Of a stretch of DNA of 7,059 nucleotides, positions 6,401 through 7,059 are shown in pieces. The first letter of the stretch is position 1. Every line of letters starts with the position of its first letter. The stretch covers positions 1 through 7,059 of the forward strand of contig JAESTR010000053.1 of the NCBI GenBank assembly GCA_016763495.1, in the 5' to 3' direction. The translations under genes were made by a program, and so were the position numbers. This DNA comes from Kordiimonadaceae bacterium. GTDB taxonomy: Bacteria > Pseudomonadota > Alphaproteobacteria > Sphingomonadales > Kordiimonadaceae. The notes beneath the pieces are model-generated. The model did not search any database. It was not told where the DNA came from and was given only the letters and a program-made list of their open reading frames with translations.

Positions 6401-7059
6401 ATGTCAGAAGAATTGAATAAAACGGTAAGTGTACGTGAAGGCGAAGGTCTTGATGTTGAGATGATTGATACGCTCATAAAGGAGCGTATTGATGGCTTAG
6501 TTGGCACGCCGAAAATTCGCCAGTTTGCCAGCGGCCACTCTAACCTTACCTACTCATTACAATATTCTGACAGAAGCCTAGTTTTGCGCCGGCCGCCGTT
6601 CGGCACCGTACCAAAATCTGGCCACAGCATGATCCGTGAATATAGCGTGATGAATGCGCTAAAACCTGCTTATTCAGCCGTGCCCGATACATACTTTCAT
6701 ATGACCAAAGAAGACAGCCCGCTGGGTGCTGAATTCTATGCGATGGAACAAGTTGATGGCCGCAAGCTTGAACGTACTCTGCCTGAAAACTGGGGTTTTG
6801 GTGAAGAAGAAGGGCGCAAATTATGTTTATCTTTTTTCACGAAGCTGATTGAGCTGCATAAAGTTGATTATAAGGCAGTTGGACTTGGTGATTTCGGCCG
6901 CCCTGAAGGGTATGTATCGCGCCAAGTACTTGGCTGGAATGGCCGCTTTGAAAAAGCACTAACAGACGATGTCGAAAGTTTTGTAGATGTACGCACATGG
7001 CTTGAAGACAATATGCCGGATGGTGAAGTCGGGCATTCAGTATTGCATGGTGATTTCAG
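6401..7059 (+). CDS. Phosphotransferase family protein, ACAD10/11 N-terminal type (partial, 3' end outside window)
   Basis: The frame is open from the ATG at 6401 to the window end: 219 complete codons of a protein expected to be about 340-360 residues. It has the aminoglycoside-phosphotransferase / protein-kinase-like fold. Visible parts are the nucleotide loop QFASGHSNLTY (41-51), the VLRRPPFG strand (61-68) with Arg where many kinases have Lys, helix-C E80 in IREY, the hinge YAMEQVDG (113-120), and the start of the catalytic loop HGDF (216-219) with D218 as likely catalytic base. The VLRRPPFG signature is typical of the bacterial relatives of the human ACAD10/ACAD11 kinase domain, of which LvaA (4-hydroxyacyl-CoA kinase) is a studied member. 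Antibiotic resistance is unlikely. The ribosome site AAGGA (6390-6394) overlaps the previous stop codon, indicating translational linkage to the SDR. The substrate is inferred, not shown. Confidence 0.88.
   Translation, partial: MSEELNKTVSVREGEGLDVEMIDTLIKERIDGLVGTPKIRQFASGHSNLTYSLQYSDRSLVLRRPPFGTVPKSGHSMIREYSVMNALKPAYSAVPDTYFHMTKEDSPLGAEFYAMEQVDGRKLERTLPENWGFGEEEGRKLCLSFFTKLIELHKVDYKAVGLGDFGRPEGYVSRQVLGWNGRFEKALTDDVESFVDVRTWLEDNMPDGEVGHSVLHGDF

Noticed and set aside
6401..7059. Aminoglycoside resistance gene
   Set aside because: The fold is shared with aminoglycoside phosphotransferases, but the VLRRPPFG signature and the SDR neighbours point to the ACAD10/11-LvaA metabolic branch.

Overview
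The window reads as an ordinary chromosomal stretch of an alphaproteobacterium, probably aquatic or marine. Base composition is moderate (mid-40s % G+C by eye; I could not compute it). The lineage call is inference. It rests on the short 200-residue PdxH with alphaproteobacterial sequence character, on a chemoreceptor ending in the FLxEVR-type tail common in that class, and on the ALDH / SDR / SDR / phosphotransferase gene mix. Every gene is on the + strand. There is no tRNA, rRNA, CRISPR array, transposase or sign of recent gene transfer, and no gene-free stretch exceeds 300 bases.

Layout. (1) pdxH (37-639), pyridoxamine 5'-phosphate oxidase, starting with GTG. (2) A 214-base intergenic region (640-853) rich in inverted repeats: a perfect 8+8 inverted repeat at 691-708, and a long nested hairpin at 762-838 that ends next to the ribosome binding site of the next gene. 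(3) A 716-residue methyl-accepting chemotaxis protein (854-3004) with a large helical periplasmic sensor domain. (4) A 144-base gap without a convincing terminator. (5) A class-3-type aldehyde dehydrogenase of the coniferyl-aldehyde-dehydrogenase (CalB) type (3149-4600), also with a GTG start, closed by a strong rho-independent terminator (4623-4660). (6) A new transcription unit of two short-chain dehydrogenases (4771-5577 and 5624-6391) and the 5' part of an aminoglycoside-phosphotransferase-fold kinase of the ACAD10/ACAD11 N-terminal type (6401 to the window end, where it is cut in its HGD catalytic loop).

How the genes fit together. The last three genes are tightly spaced (46 and 9 bases) and probably form an operon. 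Kinases of this type next to SDRs recall levulinate catabolism (LvaA kinase with LvaD SDR) and the mammalian ACAD10/11 route. In those, a hydroxyacyl-CoA is phosphorylated and the phosphate is then eliminated by an acyl-CoA-dehydrogenase-like partner. A similar hydroxy- or keto-acid breakdown route is the most interesting hypothesis here, but the decisive partner genes would lie beyond the right edge. The aldehyde dehydrogenase could feed acids into such a route, but the terminator makes it a separate transcription unit. pdxH and the chemoreceptor have no evident functional link to the rest. I see no clearly novel system; the structured leader of the chemoreceptor gene and the SDR/SDR/kinase operon deserve the second look.
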